NCBI GenBank assembly: GCA_934503195.1
Contig: CAKSVM010000079.1
Coordinates: 1-14,148 of the forward strand
Direction of reading: 5' to 3'
Length of the DNA: 14,148 nt
Source of the DNA: an uncultured Eubacteriales bacterium
GTDB taxonomy: Bacteria; Bacillota; Clostridia; Oscillospirales; CAG-272
A program made the position numbers and the translations under genes. The notes beneath the pieces are model-generated. The model made no database searches and was not told the origin of the DNA. It worked only from the letters and a program-made list of their open reading frames with translations. This document shows positions 5,666-14,120 of this stretch, one piece after another (within the stretch, counting starts at the first letter, position 1; each line of letters opens with the position of its first letter).

Positions 5666-5694
5666 ATCATACCACAAAATTCTCAAAATATCAA
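5666..5694 (-). promoter_or_regulatory. Sigma-A promoter of rpsT
   Basis: On the minus strand, -35 TTGATA is at 5694-5689 and -10 TATGAT at 5671-5666, with a 17-base spacer and TG one base before the -10. Each box has one mismatch to consensus. Transcription should begin near 5659, giving a leader of about 70 bases. The upstream A/T element at 5699-5720 matches that of tRNA-Trp. Confidence 0.8.
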
Positions 5695-5698
5695 GTCT

Positions 5699-5720
5699 TT
5701 TTTGAAAAAAAATCAAAAAA
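5699..5720 (-). promoter_or_regulatory. A/T-tract upstream element of the rpsT promoter
   Basis: Read on the minus strand, T6-GAT-T7-C-A5, 4 bases upstream of the rpsT -35 box. It is identical in 21 of 22 positions, and in its distance from the -35, to the element at 121-142. Probable UP element. Confidence 0.55.
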
Positions 5721-5739
5721 TCTTTTCTGACGATTTTTT

Positions 5740-5762
5740 GGCGTCTGCGGGACGTCTTTTTT
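5740..5762 (+). terminator. Possible plus-strand terminator upstream of the rpoB promoter
   Basis: GGCGTC (5740-5745) pairs with GACGTC (5751-5756, one G-U) around TGCGG and is followed by six T's (5757-5762). The stem is short. No plus-strand gene ends nearby; the closest stops at 5264. If active, it would insulate rpoBC from readthrough. The A/T tracts may instead matter as curved DNA between two divergent promoters. Confidence 0.4.
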
Positions 5763-5775
5763 GTGATAAATCACA
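5762..5775. promoter_or_regulatory. Palindrome upstream of the rpoB promoter, possible operator
   Basis: TGTGAT-AA-ATCACA is a perfect inverted repeat with a 2-base centre, ending 21 bases before the rpoB -35 box. Size and symmetry suit a dimeric regulator. It differs from the Crp consensus in spacing (4 rather than 6 central bases), so no regulator can be named. Confidence 0.35.
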
Positions 5776-5796
5776 GAAAAATATTCCTCAAAACAC

Positions 5797-5825
5797 TTGA
5801 CAAAAAGATCGTAGTGTGCTATAAT
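5797..5825 (+). promoter_or_regulatory. Perfect-consensus sigma-A promoter of rpoBC
   Basis: The -35 TTGACA is at 5797-5802 and the -10 TATAAT at 5820-5825, with a 17-base spacer. TG at 5817-5818 makes it an extended -10 as well. Transcription should start near 5832, giving a leader of about 136 bases before rpoB. A second TATAAT at 5838-5843 lacks a matching -35. No convincing hairpin was seen in the leader. Confidence 0.92.
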
Positions 5826-5967
5826 AATATACTGCATTATAATCGCTAAGAGTATGCACATTTGTTTGTTTTTGGCCGCCGACATTGTTTTTTTCTGATG
5901 ACTTTATGAGCGCGGTGTGGAAGAAATGACCCGGATGTCAATTTTGTTGAATGGAGTGATTGTTTCA

Positions 5968-8900
5968 ATGATGGTCAAACCCACGATGCTTGGCAAGACC
6001 GAAAGAATGAGCTTCGCCAAGATAGGCGATACTCTGGAAATGCCTGATCTCATCGAGGTTCAGAAGAGGTCGTACAAGTGGTTTATGGATGAGGGACTCC
6101 GCGAGGTTCTCCGCGACGTCTCCCCGATAACCGACTACTCGGGCAACCTCATTATCGAATTTCTTGACTACAGCATCGACCCCACCCCCAAGTACCCTGA
6201 AGAGGAGTGCAAGGAGCGCGACGTCAATTTCGCCGCCCCCCTCCGAGTAAAGGTCAGACTGACCAACAAGGCCACGGGTGAGGTCAAGGAGTCGGATGTC
6301 TTCATGGGCGATTTTCCGCTCATGACCGATAATGGCACCTTTATCATCAACGGAGCTGAGCGCGTTATTGTTTCACAGCTCGTCCGTTCCCCCGGCATCT
6401 ATTACGAGACCTCTATCGACAAAACCGGTAAGACGATCTTTGCTACGACTGTGATTCCCTATCGCGGCGCGTGGCTTGAATACGAGACCGACGCTAACGA
6501 TATTTTCTGGGTGCGTATAGATAAGAACCGTAAGATTCCCGTAACCGTCCTCATCCGTGCGCTCGGCATAGAGTCGGATGACGAGATAAAGAAGTATTTC
6601 GGCGAGGATCCGCGCCTTGTCGTGACGATGGAAAAGGACCTCATGAACGACGAGGCGTCGAAGAACGGCACCTCGGTCGGCGACGAGGCTCTCAAGGAGA
6701 TCTACAAGAAGCTCCGTCCCGGCGAGCCTCCGCTTGTCGAGAGCGCGCAGCTTCTCCTCAATAACCTCTTCTTCGATCCCAAGCGTTACGATCTCGCCGC
6801 TGTCGGCCGCTACAAGTACGACAAGAAGCTCGCGCTCGGCAAGCGTATCGCCGGACACAAGCTGGCCGAGCCGGTCATCTCCCCGATCACCGGCGAGCTG
6901 CTTTACGAAGAGGGTGAAATTCTCGACAACGACAAGGCGATGGCGATCGAGCACGCCGGAGTCAACGAGGTAAAGCTCTATCTCGAAGACGGCGAGACTT
7001 CGGTCAAGGTCTTCGGAAACGGCATGATCGAGCCTGAATATGTCATCGGCTGCGATCTCAAGGATATCGGCATTCCCGAGCGCGCGAAGCTCTCGGTCAT
7101 GCTCGAGATCATGGAAGAGGCTCAGGGCGACATTGACGAGTTCAAGAAGATCGCGAAAAACCGCATCGCTGATCTCTCCCCGAAGCATATCACCAAGGAC
7201 GATATCTTCGCCTCGATCAACTATCTCACCTGCCTCGCGAACAATATCGGCACGAGAGACGATATCGACCACCTCGGAAACCGCCGTCTCCGTTCGGTCG
7301 GCGAGCTTCTCCAGAATCAGCTGCGCATCGGTTTCGCCCGCATGGACAAGACCGTCAAGGAGCGCATGACCACTCAGGACGCGGAGGCTCTCACCCCGAA
7401 CACCCTTATCAACATCCGTCACATTGTCAGCGCGATCCGCGACTTCTTCGGCTCTTCGCCGCTGTCGCAGTTCATGGATCAGAACAACCCGCTGGCTGAG
7501 CTGACTCATAAGCGTCGTCTCTCGGCACTCGGCCCGGGCGGTCTTTCACGTGACCGCGCGTCGTTCGATGTCCGCGACGTTCACTACACGCATTACGGCC
7601 GTATGTGTCCTATCGAGACCCCTGAAGGACCCAACATCGGTCTTATCTCCTACCTCGCGACCTACGCGAGAATCAACAAGTATGGCTTCATCGAGGCTCC
7701 CTACCGAAAGATCGACAAGGAGACCGGAATCGTCACGAACGAGGTTGTCTACATGACCGCCGACGTCGAGGACAACTACACGGTCGCTCAGGCGAACGAG
7801 CCGCTCGACGAGAACGGACGCTTCGTCAACAAGCGTATTTCGGGACGCCGCAGAAACGAGATCATCGAGTTCAACCGCGAAGAGGCTGACTACATGGACG
7901 TCTCGCCGAAGATGGTCGTGTCGGTCGCTACCGCTCATATTCCGTTCCTTGAAAACGACGACAACTCGCGCGCCCTCATGGGATCGAATATGCAGAAGCA
8001 GGCGGTGCCGCTTCTCGTCTCCGAACAGCCGATCGTCGCTACCGGTATGGAATACAAGGCGGCTGTCGACTCGGGCGTCGTCGTCTGCGCGAAGAACGCC
8101 GGATATGTAGAAAAGGTCTGCGCTGACGAGATCGTCATCCGTACCGACGCCGGAACGAAGGATGTTTATCATCTCATCAAGTTCAAGCGTTCGAACCAAG
8201 GCACCTGCGTGAACCAGAAGCCTATCGTCGATCTCGGCGAGCGCGTCGAGGTCAAGCAGGTAATCGCCGACGGCCCCGCTACCTCGAACGGAGAAATTTC
8301 GCTCGGTAAGAACGCCCTTATCGGCTTCATGACATGGGAAGGCTACAACTACGAGGACGCCGTCCTTCTTAATGAAAAGCTCGTCAGAAATGACGTTTAC
8401 ACCTCAATCCACATCGAGGAATACTCTCACGAGGCCCGCGACACCAAGCTCGGACCGGAGGAGATCACCCGCGAGATCCCGAACGTCAGCGAAGACGCCC
8501 TGAAGGATCTCACCCCCGACGGAATCATCCGTAAGGGTACCGAGGTTCGCGCCGGCGACATTCTCGTCGGTAAGGTAACTCCCAAGGGCGAGACCGAGCT
8601 CACCGCCGAGGAGAGACTTCTCCGCGCGATTTTCGGCGAGAAGGCAAGAGAAGTCCGCGATACCTCAATGAGACTGCCGCACGGCGAGTCGGGTATCGTC
8701 ATCGACGTCAAGGTCTTCTCGAGAGAGAATCAGGACGAGCTTCCGCCCGGAGTCAACAAGGTCGTCCGCGTCTATATCGCTCAGAAGCGTAAGATTTCGG
8801 TCGGCGACAAGATGGCGGGCCGCCACGGAAACAAGGGTGTCGTTTCGAGAATTCTTCCGCCCGAGGATATGCCTTTCCTCGCCGACGGAACTCCGCTTGA

Positions 8901-9873
8901 CATCGTGCTTAACCCGATGGGCGTGCCGTCGCGTATGAACATCGGACAGGTGCTTGAGGTTCACCTCGGCATCGCGGCCAGAAAGCTCGGCTGGAAGATC
9001 ATGACTCCCGTCTTCGACGGCGCGAACGAGCAGGATATCGCCGAGTGTATGCTTAAGGCCGGAATGGATCGTAAGGTTCTTCCGAACGAGAATGTCAACG
9101 GCAAGAAGCTCTTTGAGGAATTCTACGACGACAAGGGCGAGCGTCAGCTCAGACCGATCGTCGGCGACGAGCGCAAGGATCTCGTGCATCTCGAGGAACT
9201 CAGACTCGCGGACACGCTCCGCGTGATCGACGGAAAGTCGATTCTTTACGACGGCCGTACCGGAGAGGCCTTCGATAACCCCGTAACCGTCGGTATCATG
9301 TACTATCTCAAGCTTCACCACCTCGTCGACGATAAGATTCACGCGCGTTCGACCGGACCTTACGGACTCGTCACTCAGCAGCCTCTCGGAGGCAAGGCGC
9401 AGTTCGGCGGCCAGCGTTTCGGAGAGATGGAGGTCTGGGCGCTCGAGGCATACGGCGCGGCTTACACGCTTCAGGAAATCCTGACCGTCAAGTCGGACGA
9501 CGTCACGGGACGCGTAAAGACCTACGAGGCTATCGTCAAGGGTCAGAATATCCCGACTCCGGGCGTTCCCGAGGCCTTCAAGGTGCTTGTCAAGGAGCTT
9601 CAGTCGCTCGCGCTCGACGTCAAGGTGCTTGACCGCGAGGGCAAGGAGATCGAGCTTTCGACTCTGGGCGACGACGATGAGGAATATATCCCCAACTACG
9701 TCTCTGACGAGGATATCGGTGAGACCGTGGCCGAGGAGGACGAGATCAGCAAGGGCTTCACTGAGGAGCATCCTGACGAGGACGATCTCTATTCCGACGG
9801 CGACGATGACGATGTTGACGTCGATTTCGAAGGAGAATTCGGCGGCGATTCCTACGATGATGACGATGAGTGA
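5968..9873 (+). CDS. rpoB: DNA-directed RNA polymerase subunit beta
   Basis: The second-largest subunit of RNA polymerase, forming one side of the active-site cleft. Start ATG 5968 (or the adjacent ATG 5971) gives MMVKPTMLGKTERMSFAKI, the family N-terminus, with GGAGTGAT at 5953-5960; the frame is open to a GTG at 5917 that lacks a ribosome site. That makes 1301 residues. The rifamycin pocket QFMDQNNPLAELTHKRRLSA keeps the usual sensitive residues at Asp504, His514 and Ser519. The active-site lysines are Lys948 and Lys956 in GDKMAGRHGNKG. Residues 1235-1301 form a very acidic tail (34 Asp or Glu of 67). rpoC follows 16 bases after the stop. No rplJ or rplL precedes it; rpsT lies upstream on the other strand. 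Confidence 0.99.
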   Translation: MMVKPTMLGKTERMSFAKIGDTLEMPDLIEVQKRSYKWFMDEGLREVLRDVSPITDYSGNLIIEFLDYSIDPTPKYPEEECKERDVNFAAPLRVKVRLTNKATGEVKESDVFMGDFPLMTDNGTFIINGAERVIVSQLVRSPGIYYETSIDKTGKTIFATTVIPYRGAWLEYETDANDIFWVRIDKNRKIPVTVLIRALGIESDDEIKKYFGEDPRLVVTMEKDLMNDEASKNGTSVGDEALKEIYKKLRPGEPPLVESAQLLLNNLFFDPKRYDLAAVGRYKYDKKLALGKRIAGHKLAEPVISPITGELLYEEGEILDNDKAMAIEHAGVNEVKLYLEDGETSVKVFGNGMIEPEYVIGCDLKDIGIPERAKLSVMLEIMEEAQGDIDEFKKIAKNRIADLSPKHITKDDIFASINYLTCLANNIGTRDDIDHLGNRRLRSVGELLQNQLRIGFARMDKTVKERMTTQDAEALTPNTLINIRHIVSAIRDFFGSSPLSQFMDQNNPLAELTHKRRLSALGPGGLSRDRASFDVRDVHYTHYGRMCPIETPEGPNIGLISYLATYARINKYGFIEAPYRKIDKETGIVTNEVVYMTADVEDNYTVAQANEPLDENGRFVNKRISGRRRNEIIEFNREEADYMDVSPKMVVSVATAHIPFLENDDNSRALMGSNMQKQAVPLLVSEQPIVATGMEYKAAVDSGVVVCAKNAGYVEKVCADEIVIRTDAGTKDVYHLIKFKRSNQGTCVNQKPIVDLGERVEVKQVIADGPATSNGEISLGKNALIGFMTWEGYNYEDAVLLNEKLVRNDVYTSIHIEEYSHEARDTKLGPEEITREIPNVSEDALKDLTPDGIIRKGTEVRAGDILVGKVTPKGETELTAEERLLRAIFGEKAREVRDTSMRLPHGESGIVIDVKVFSRENQDELPPGVNKVVRVYIAQKRKISVGDKMAGRHGNKGVVSRILPPEDMPFLADGTPLDIVLNPMGVPSRMNIGQVLEVHLGIAARKLGWKIMTPVFDGANEQDIAECMLKAGMDRKVLPNENVNGKKLFEEFYDDKGERQLRPIVGDERKDLVHLEELRLADTLRVIDGKSILYDGRTGEAFDNPVTVGIMYYLKLHHLVDDKIHARSTGPYGLVTQQPLGGKAQFGGQRFGEMEVWALEAYGAAYTLQEILTVKSDDVTGRVKTYEAIVKGQNIPTPGVPEAFKVLVKELQSLALDVKVLDREGKEIELSTLGDDDEEYIPNYVSDEDIGETVAEEDEISKGFTEEHPDEDDLYSDGDDDDVDVDFEGEFGGDSYDDDDE

Positions 9874-9889
9874 GGGAGAAGGGAAATAG

Positions 9890-12800
9890 ATGGAACACAA
9901 CGTATTTGATTCGATTAAAATAGGTCTGGCGTCTCCTGAAATGATCAGAAGCTGGTCTTACGGCGAGGTCAAAAAGCCCGAGACCATCAACTACCGCACC
10001 CTTAAGGCCGAGCGCGACGGACTTTTCTGCGAGCGCATCTTTGGTCCGACCAAGGACTGGGAGTGCCTTTGCGGAAAGTACAAGCGCGTCAGACACAAGG
10101 GCAAGATCTGCGAAAAGTGCGGAGTCGAGGTGACGACCAAGAAGGTCCGCCGCGAGCGCATGGGTCACATCGAGCTTGCCGCTCCGGTGTCGCACATCTG
10201 GTATTTCCGCGCGATTCCTTCGAGAATGGGACTCCTTCTCGATATCACTCCGAGACTTCTCGAAAAGGTTCTCTACTTCGCGAGCAGCATAGTCATTGAT
10301 CCCGGTACGACCGATCTCGCGAAGATGCAGCTTCTCAACAGCCGCGAATATGACGAGGCCGTTGAAAAGTGGGGCAAGGATTCCTTCCGCGTCGGAATGG
10401 GCGCGGAGGCGATCAAGGAACTCCTCCATGAGCTTGATCTCGAACAGCTCTCGACCGAGCTTCACGACGAACTCGCTAAGGCTCAGGGACAGAAGAAGGT
10501 CAGAATCATCAAGCGTCTCGAAGTTGTCGAGGCGTTCAGAAAGTCGGGCAACAAGCCTGAGTGGATGATTCTTGACGTCGTTCCGGTCATCCCGCCGGAC
10601 ATCCGCGCGATGGTTCAGCTCGACGGCGGACGCTTCGCTTCGTCCGACCTCAACGATCTCTACCGCCGCGTCATCAACAGAAACAACCGCTTAAAGAAGC
10701 TCCTTGAGCTTAAAGCACCCGATATAATCATCCGCAACGAGAAGCGTATGCTTCAGGAAGCGGTCGACGCCCTCATCGACAACGGACGCCGCGGAAAGCC
10801 GGTCACCGGTCCGAACAACCGCCCGCTTAAGTCACTCTCAGAGATGCTCCGCGGTAAACAGGGACGCTTCCGTCAGAACCTGCTCGGTAAGCGAGTCGAC
10901 TATTCCGGACGTTCGGTTATTGTCGTCGGACCCGATCTCAAGATCTATCAGTGCGGTCTGCCGAAGGAAATGGCTCTCGAACTCTTCAAGCCCTTCGTCA
11001 TGAAGCGTCTTGTCGAGACCCAGAAGGCCACCAACATCAAGGACGCCAAGAAGAAGGTCGAGAAGGTAGACGTAGCCGTATGGGACGCTCTTGAGAACGT
11101 CATCAAGGAACATCCTGTTCTCCTGAACCGCGCGCCTACGCTTCACAGACTTTCGATTCAGGCTTTCGAGCCGATACTTGTCGAGGGACGCGCCATAAAG
11201 CTTCACCCGCTCGTTTGTACGGCGTTCAACGCTGACTTCGACGGCGACCAGATGCCGGTTCACGTTCCGCTTTCGTCCGAGGCTCAGGCAGAGGCGAGAT
11301 TCCTCATGCTCTCGGCGAACAACCTCTTGAAGCCGGCTGACGGACGTTCGGTCACGACTCCCGGTCAGGACATGGTTCTTGGTTCGTACTATCTGACAAT
11401 CGACCGCGAGGGCGAGATCGGCGAGGGGCACGTTTACCGCGACTTTAACGAAGTCACGATGGCCTACGCAAATCATCTCGTCGGAATGCACGCCGCGATC
11501 AAGGTGCGTGTTGAGCGCGAGATCGAGGGTAAGGTCTACTCGGCGGTTATCGACGCCACCTACGGACGTCTTATCTTCAACCGTCCGATTCCGCAGGATC
11601 TCGGCTTTGTCGAGCGTCCGACAATCGAAGAGCTTTATGACGACCCCGATCATCCCGACGTTCCGAATCCCGAGAAGGTAAAGCAGCTTCTCTCGCTTGA
11701 GATCGCTTTCCCGACCAAGAAGAAGGATCTCGGTAAGATCATCGATATGTGCATCAAGAAGCACGGAGCCTCGACTACTGCGCAGGTACTTGACAGCATC
11801 AAGTCGATGGGCTTCAAGTATTCGACTCTCAGCTCGATTTCGATTGCGATCGCCGACATGACGATCCCGCCGAAGAAGTATGAAATCGTCCACAACGCCG
11901 AGAATCAGGTTCTCGATATAATGAAGCACTTCCGCCGCGGACAGTACTCGGAGGAAGAGCGTTATAAGGCTGTAATCCATGTCTGGGAGCAGGCTACCGC
12001 GGACGTTGTCGCGGCCATGCAGGATGAGTTCAACCGCTACAACCCGATCAAGATGATGAGTGACTCGGGAGCGCGCGGTAACATCACCCAGATGAGACAG
12101 GTCGCCGGAATGCGCGGACTGATGTTCGCGGCAAACGGTAAGACGATGGAAATGCCGATCAAGTCCAACTTCCGTGAAGGACTTAATATACTCGAATATT
12201 TTGTCGCGGCAAGAGGCGCGCGCAAGTCGCTTTCGGATACCGCGCTGAAGACGGCAGACTCGGGATATCTGACCAGACGATTGGTCGACGTCTCGCAGGA
12301 TGTCATCGTCCGCGAGGACGACTGCGGAACCCGCCACGGTATCTGGGTTTCGAAGATTGTCGACGGCAACGAGACGATTGAGCCGCTGAAGGACAGACTC
12401 ATCGGGCGCTTCGTCATCGGCGACGTTGTCGATCCGAACACCGGAAAGGTCATTGTCGCGGACAACACGATGATCACCGACGAGCAGGCTAACGAGATCG
12501 TCAAGGCCGGCATCGAGCGCGTCCTTATCAGAACGATTCTCGAATGCCGCGCAAAGCATGGTGTATGCTCGCACTGCTACGGTATGGATCTGGCTTCGTC
12601 GAAGCCGGTCAACGTCGGTGAGGCGGTCGGAATCATCGCGGCACAGTCGATCGGTGAGCCGGGTACTCAGCTTACGATGAGAACCTTCCACACCGGAGGC
12701 GTCGCGGGAGCCGACATCACACAGGGTCTTCCGCGAGTCGAGGAGCTTTTCGAGGCTCGCAGACCGAAGAAGGCGGCTATCGTCACCGAGACTGCCGGAA

Positions 12801-13492
12801 CGGTTCACATCATCGAGAACAAGCGTATGCACACAATCAACGTCACGGCGGACGACGGAAGCGAGACTTCGTATCAGATTCCGTTCGGCGTGCGCATGAT
12901 AGTAGAGGACGGACAGCAGGTTGAAGCCGGAAAGGCACTGACCGAGGGTTCGATCTGCCCGACCGATATTCTCCGCATCAACGGACTCGACGCGGCTTAC
13001 GACTATATCATCCGCGAGGTTCAGAAGGTTTACCGTCTCCAGTCGGTTGAGGTCAACGACAAGCACATCGAGGTTATCGCGCGTCAGATGACCAGAAAGA
13101 CTCACATCGAGGAGTCGGGCGACACCGAGCTGCTCTCGGGATCGGTTGTCGATCTGCTCGAACTCGAACACGAGAACGAAAAGATTCAGAAGCGCATCGA
13201 CGCCGGCGAAGTCGATCTCAGACTCGCTGTGGGATCTCCGGTACTTCTTGGTATCACGAAGGCGGCTCTTCTCACCGATTCGTTCCTGTCGGCGGCGTCC
13301 TTCCAGGAGACGACGAAGGTTCTTACCGAAGCCGCTATCAAGGGCAAGGTTGACCATCTGCTCGGACTCAAGGAGAACGTCATCATCGGTAAGCTCATCC
13401 CCGCCGGAACCGGTATGGAGTGCTACCGCAACATTGAAGTCGACAAGGTCGACGAAAACGGAAACATTCAGGCCACCTCCGAGGCGGTCTGA
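9890..13492 (+). CDS. rpoC: DNA-directed RNA polymerase subunit beta'
   Basis: The largest RNA polymerase subunit, carrying the catalytic magnesium. It is 1200 residues, the usual Firmicutes length, and intact. The N-terminal zinc site uses Cys59, Cys61, Cys74 and Cys77 (CLCG...CEKCG). The catalytic motif NADFDGDQ is at 447-454, with the metal aspartates at 449, 451 and 453. The second zinc site uses Cys812, Cys886, Cys893 and Cys896. The trigger-loop segment TMRTFHTGG contains Met930 and His934, matching the Escherichia coli Met932 and His936. ATG 9890 has a purine-rich GGGAGAAGGG at 9874-9883, right after the rpoB stop, so the two subunits are made from one transcript. A GAAA-loop terminator follows. 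Confidence 0.99.
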   Translation: MEHNVFDSIKIGLASPEMIRSWSYGEVKKPETINYRTLKAERDGLFCERIFGPTKDWECLCGKYKRVRHKGKICEKCGVEVTTKKVRRERMGHIELAAPVSHIWYFRAIPSRMGLLLDITPRLLEKVLYFASSIVIDPGTTDLAKMQLLNSREYDEAVEKWGKDSFRVGMGAEAIKELLHELDLEQLSTELHDELAKAQGQKKVRIIKRLEVVEAFRKSGNKPEWMILDVVPVIPPDIRAMVQLDGGRFASSDLNDLYRRVINRNNRLKKLLELKAPDIIIRNEKRMLQEAVDALIDNGRRGKPVTGPNNRPLKSLSEMLRGKQGRFRQNLLGKRVDYSGRSVIVVGPDLKIYQCGLPKEMALELFKPFVMKRLVETQKATNIKDAKKKVEKVDVAVWDALENVIKEHPVLLNRAPTLHRLSIQAFEPILVEGRAIKLHPLVCTAFNADFDGDQMPVHVPLSSEAQAEARFLMLSANNLLKPADGRSVTTPGQDMVLGSYYLTIDREGEIGEGHVYRDFNEVTMAYANHLVGMHAAIKVRVEREIEGKVYSAVIDATYGRLIFNRPIPQDLGFVERPTIEELYDDPDHPDVPNPEKVKQLLSLEIAFPTKKKDLGKIIDMCIKKHGASTTAQVLDSIKSMGFKYSTLSSISIAIADMTIPPKKYEIVHNAENQVLDIMKHFRRGQYSEEERYKAVIHVWEQATADVVAAMQDEFNRYNPIKMMSDSGARGNITQMRQVAGMRGLMFAANGKTMEMPIKSNFREGLNILEYFVAARGARKSLSDTALKTADSGYLTRRLVDVSQDVIVREDDCGTRHGIWVSKIVDGNETIEPLKDRLIGRFVIGDVVDPNTGKVIVADNTMITDEQANEIVKAGIERVLIRTILECRAKHGVCSHCYGMDLASSKPVNVGEAVGIIAAQSIGEPGTQLTMRTFHTGGVAGADITQGLPRVEELFEARRPKKAAIVTETAGTVHIIENKRMHTINVTADDGSETSYQIPFGVRMIVEDGQQVEAGKALTEGSICPTDILRINGLDAAYDYIIREVQKVYRLQSVEVNDKHIEVIARQMTRKTHIEESGDTELLSGSVVDLLELEHENEKIQKRIDAGEVDLRLAVGSPVLLGITKAALLTDSFLSAASFQETTKVLTEAAIKGKVDHLLGLKENVIIGKLIPAGTGMECYRNIEVDKVDENGNIQATSEAV

Positions 13493-13498
13493 CAAGCT

Positions 13499-13524
13499 GG
13501 CGGCGGGGAAACCCGCCGCCTTTT
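13499..13524 (+). terminator. Intrinsic terminator of rpoBC
   Basis: GGCGGCGGG (13499-13507) pairs perfectly with CCCGCCGCC (13512-13520) around a GAAA tetraloop, followed by TTTT (13521-13524). It begins 6 bases after the rpoC stop. Confidence 0.93.
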
Positions 13525-13529
13525 GATTT

Positions 13530-13537
13530 GGAGTGAT
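13530..13537 (+). promoter_or_regulatory. Ribosome-binding site of the broken acetyltransferase gene
   Basis: GGAGTGAT, the same sequence as the rpoB site. The ATG at 13548 and the TTG at 13542 downstream of it are in a frame that stops at 13554-13556. In the coding frame only ATT 13541 lies at a suitable distance. Confidence 0.6.
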
Positions 13538-13540
13538 AAT

Positions 13541-14051
13541 ATTGAAAATGTTATAATCAGAGAATACAGTGAAGCTGATCTTTCGGCGATGATCAGTATC
13601 TGGAACGAGGTGGTTGAGGACGGAATCGCGTTCCCGAAGACCGACAGGCTTGATGCTGAGAGCGGAAAGAAATTCTTTGCGGCGCAGACCTATAACGGGG
13701 GCGCGGAGGTTGACGGCGAGGTTATCGGACTCTACATACTTCATCCGAACAGCATCGGACGCTGCGGCTACATACATCGCGAACGCGAGCTACGCGGTCG
13801 CGTCGAAGGCGCGCGGGCTTCACATCGGAGAAAAGCTTGTGATCGACTGTCTTGAAAAGGCGAAGGAACGTGGTTTCCGGGTGATGCAGTTCAACGCGGT
13901 TGTCGCGACTAACGTTCACGCAAGGCATCTGTATGAGCGGATCGGATTTCATCAGCTCGGGACAATTCCCGGCGGGTTTTTAATGAAGGACGGGCATTAT
14001 GAGGATATTTGTCCGTGCTATTTTGATCTCACGGCGCAGAAGATAAGGTAA
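13541..14051 (+). pseudogene. GNAT-family N-acetyltransferase, frameshifted
   Basis: Two overlapping frames together encode one GNAT acetyltransferase of about 165-170 residues, a family that moves an acetyl group from acetyl-CoA to an amine. The first frame gives VIIREYSEADLSAMISIWNE through SIGRCGYI. The second resumes at ANASYAVASKARGLHIGEKL (acetyl-CoA-binding segment) and continues through ERGFRVMQFNAVVATNVHAR to GFHQLGTIPGGF and YEDICPCYFDL. The break is at 13769-13776, where TACA is present twice; removing one copy restores GRCGYIANASYAV. The start is also odd: no ATG, GTG or TTG lies in frame at a proper distance from the GGAGTGAT site. The substrate is unknown. It could be a true pseudogene, a slippage-switched gene or a sequencing error. 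Confidence 0.88.
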
Positions 14052-14087
14052 GACGGTTTTCAGCTGGGAGAGAGCAGAGTGGGTGGA

Positions 14088-14120
14088 GTGTCCGCCGCGT
14101 TTGCGGCGGACACGTTTTTT
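14088..14120 (+). terminator. Intrinsic terminator after the acetyltransferase gene
   Basis: GTGTCCGCCGC (14088-14098) pairs perfectly with GCGGCGGACAC (14103-14113) around GTTT; after one G, six T's follow (14115-14120). It starts 37 bases after the stop at 14051. Confidence 0.93.

Noticed and set aside
5762..5775. Palindrome as a Crp site
   Set aside because: The half-sites resemble TGTGA/TCACA, but the centre has 4 bases rather than 6. Kept as an unassigned palindrome.
5838..5843. Second TATAAT as an extra rpoB promoter
   Set aside because: No -35-like hexamer lies 16-18 bases upstream, so I kept it only as a note.
5917..5967. GTG 5917 as rpoB start, adding 17 residues
   Set aside because: There is no ribosome site before it, and the added residues are not part of the beta family. 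ATG 5968 follows GGAGTGAT and gives the family N-terminus.
6373..9900. Long minus-strand frames of 378, 217 and 411 residues opposite rpoB
   Set aside because: The same effect as opposite rpoC: mirror images of GC-rich third positions in rpoB, with low-complexity Asp/Leu/Val composition and no start signals.
10838..13777. 979-residue open frame on the minus strand opposite rpoC
   Set aside because: It has no ribosome site, no family resemblance and an Arg/Asp/Val/Leu-rich composition that mirrors the codon bias of rpoC on the other strand. Conserved rpoC motifs run throughout the sense strand.
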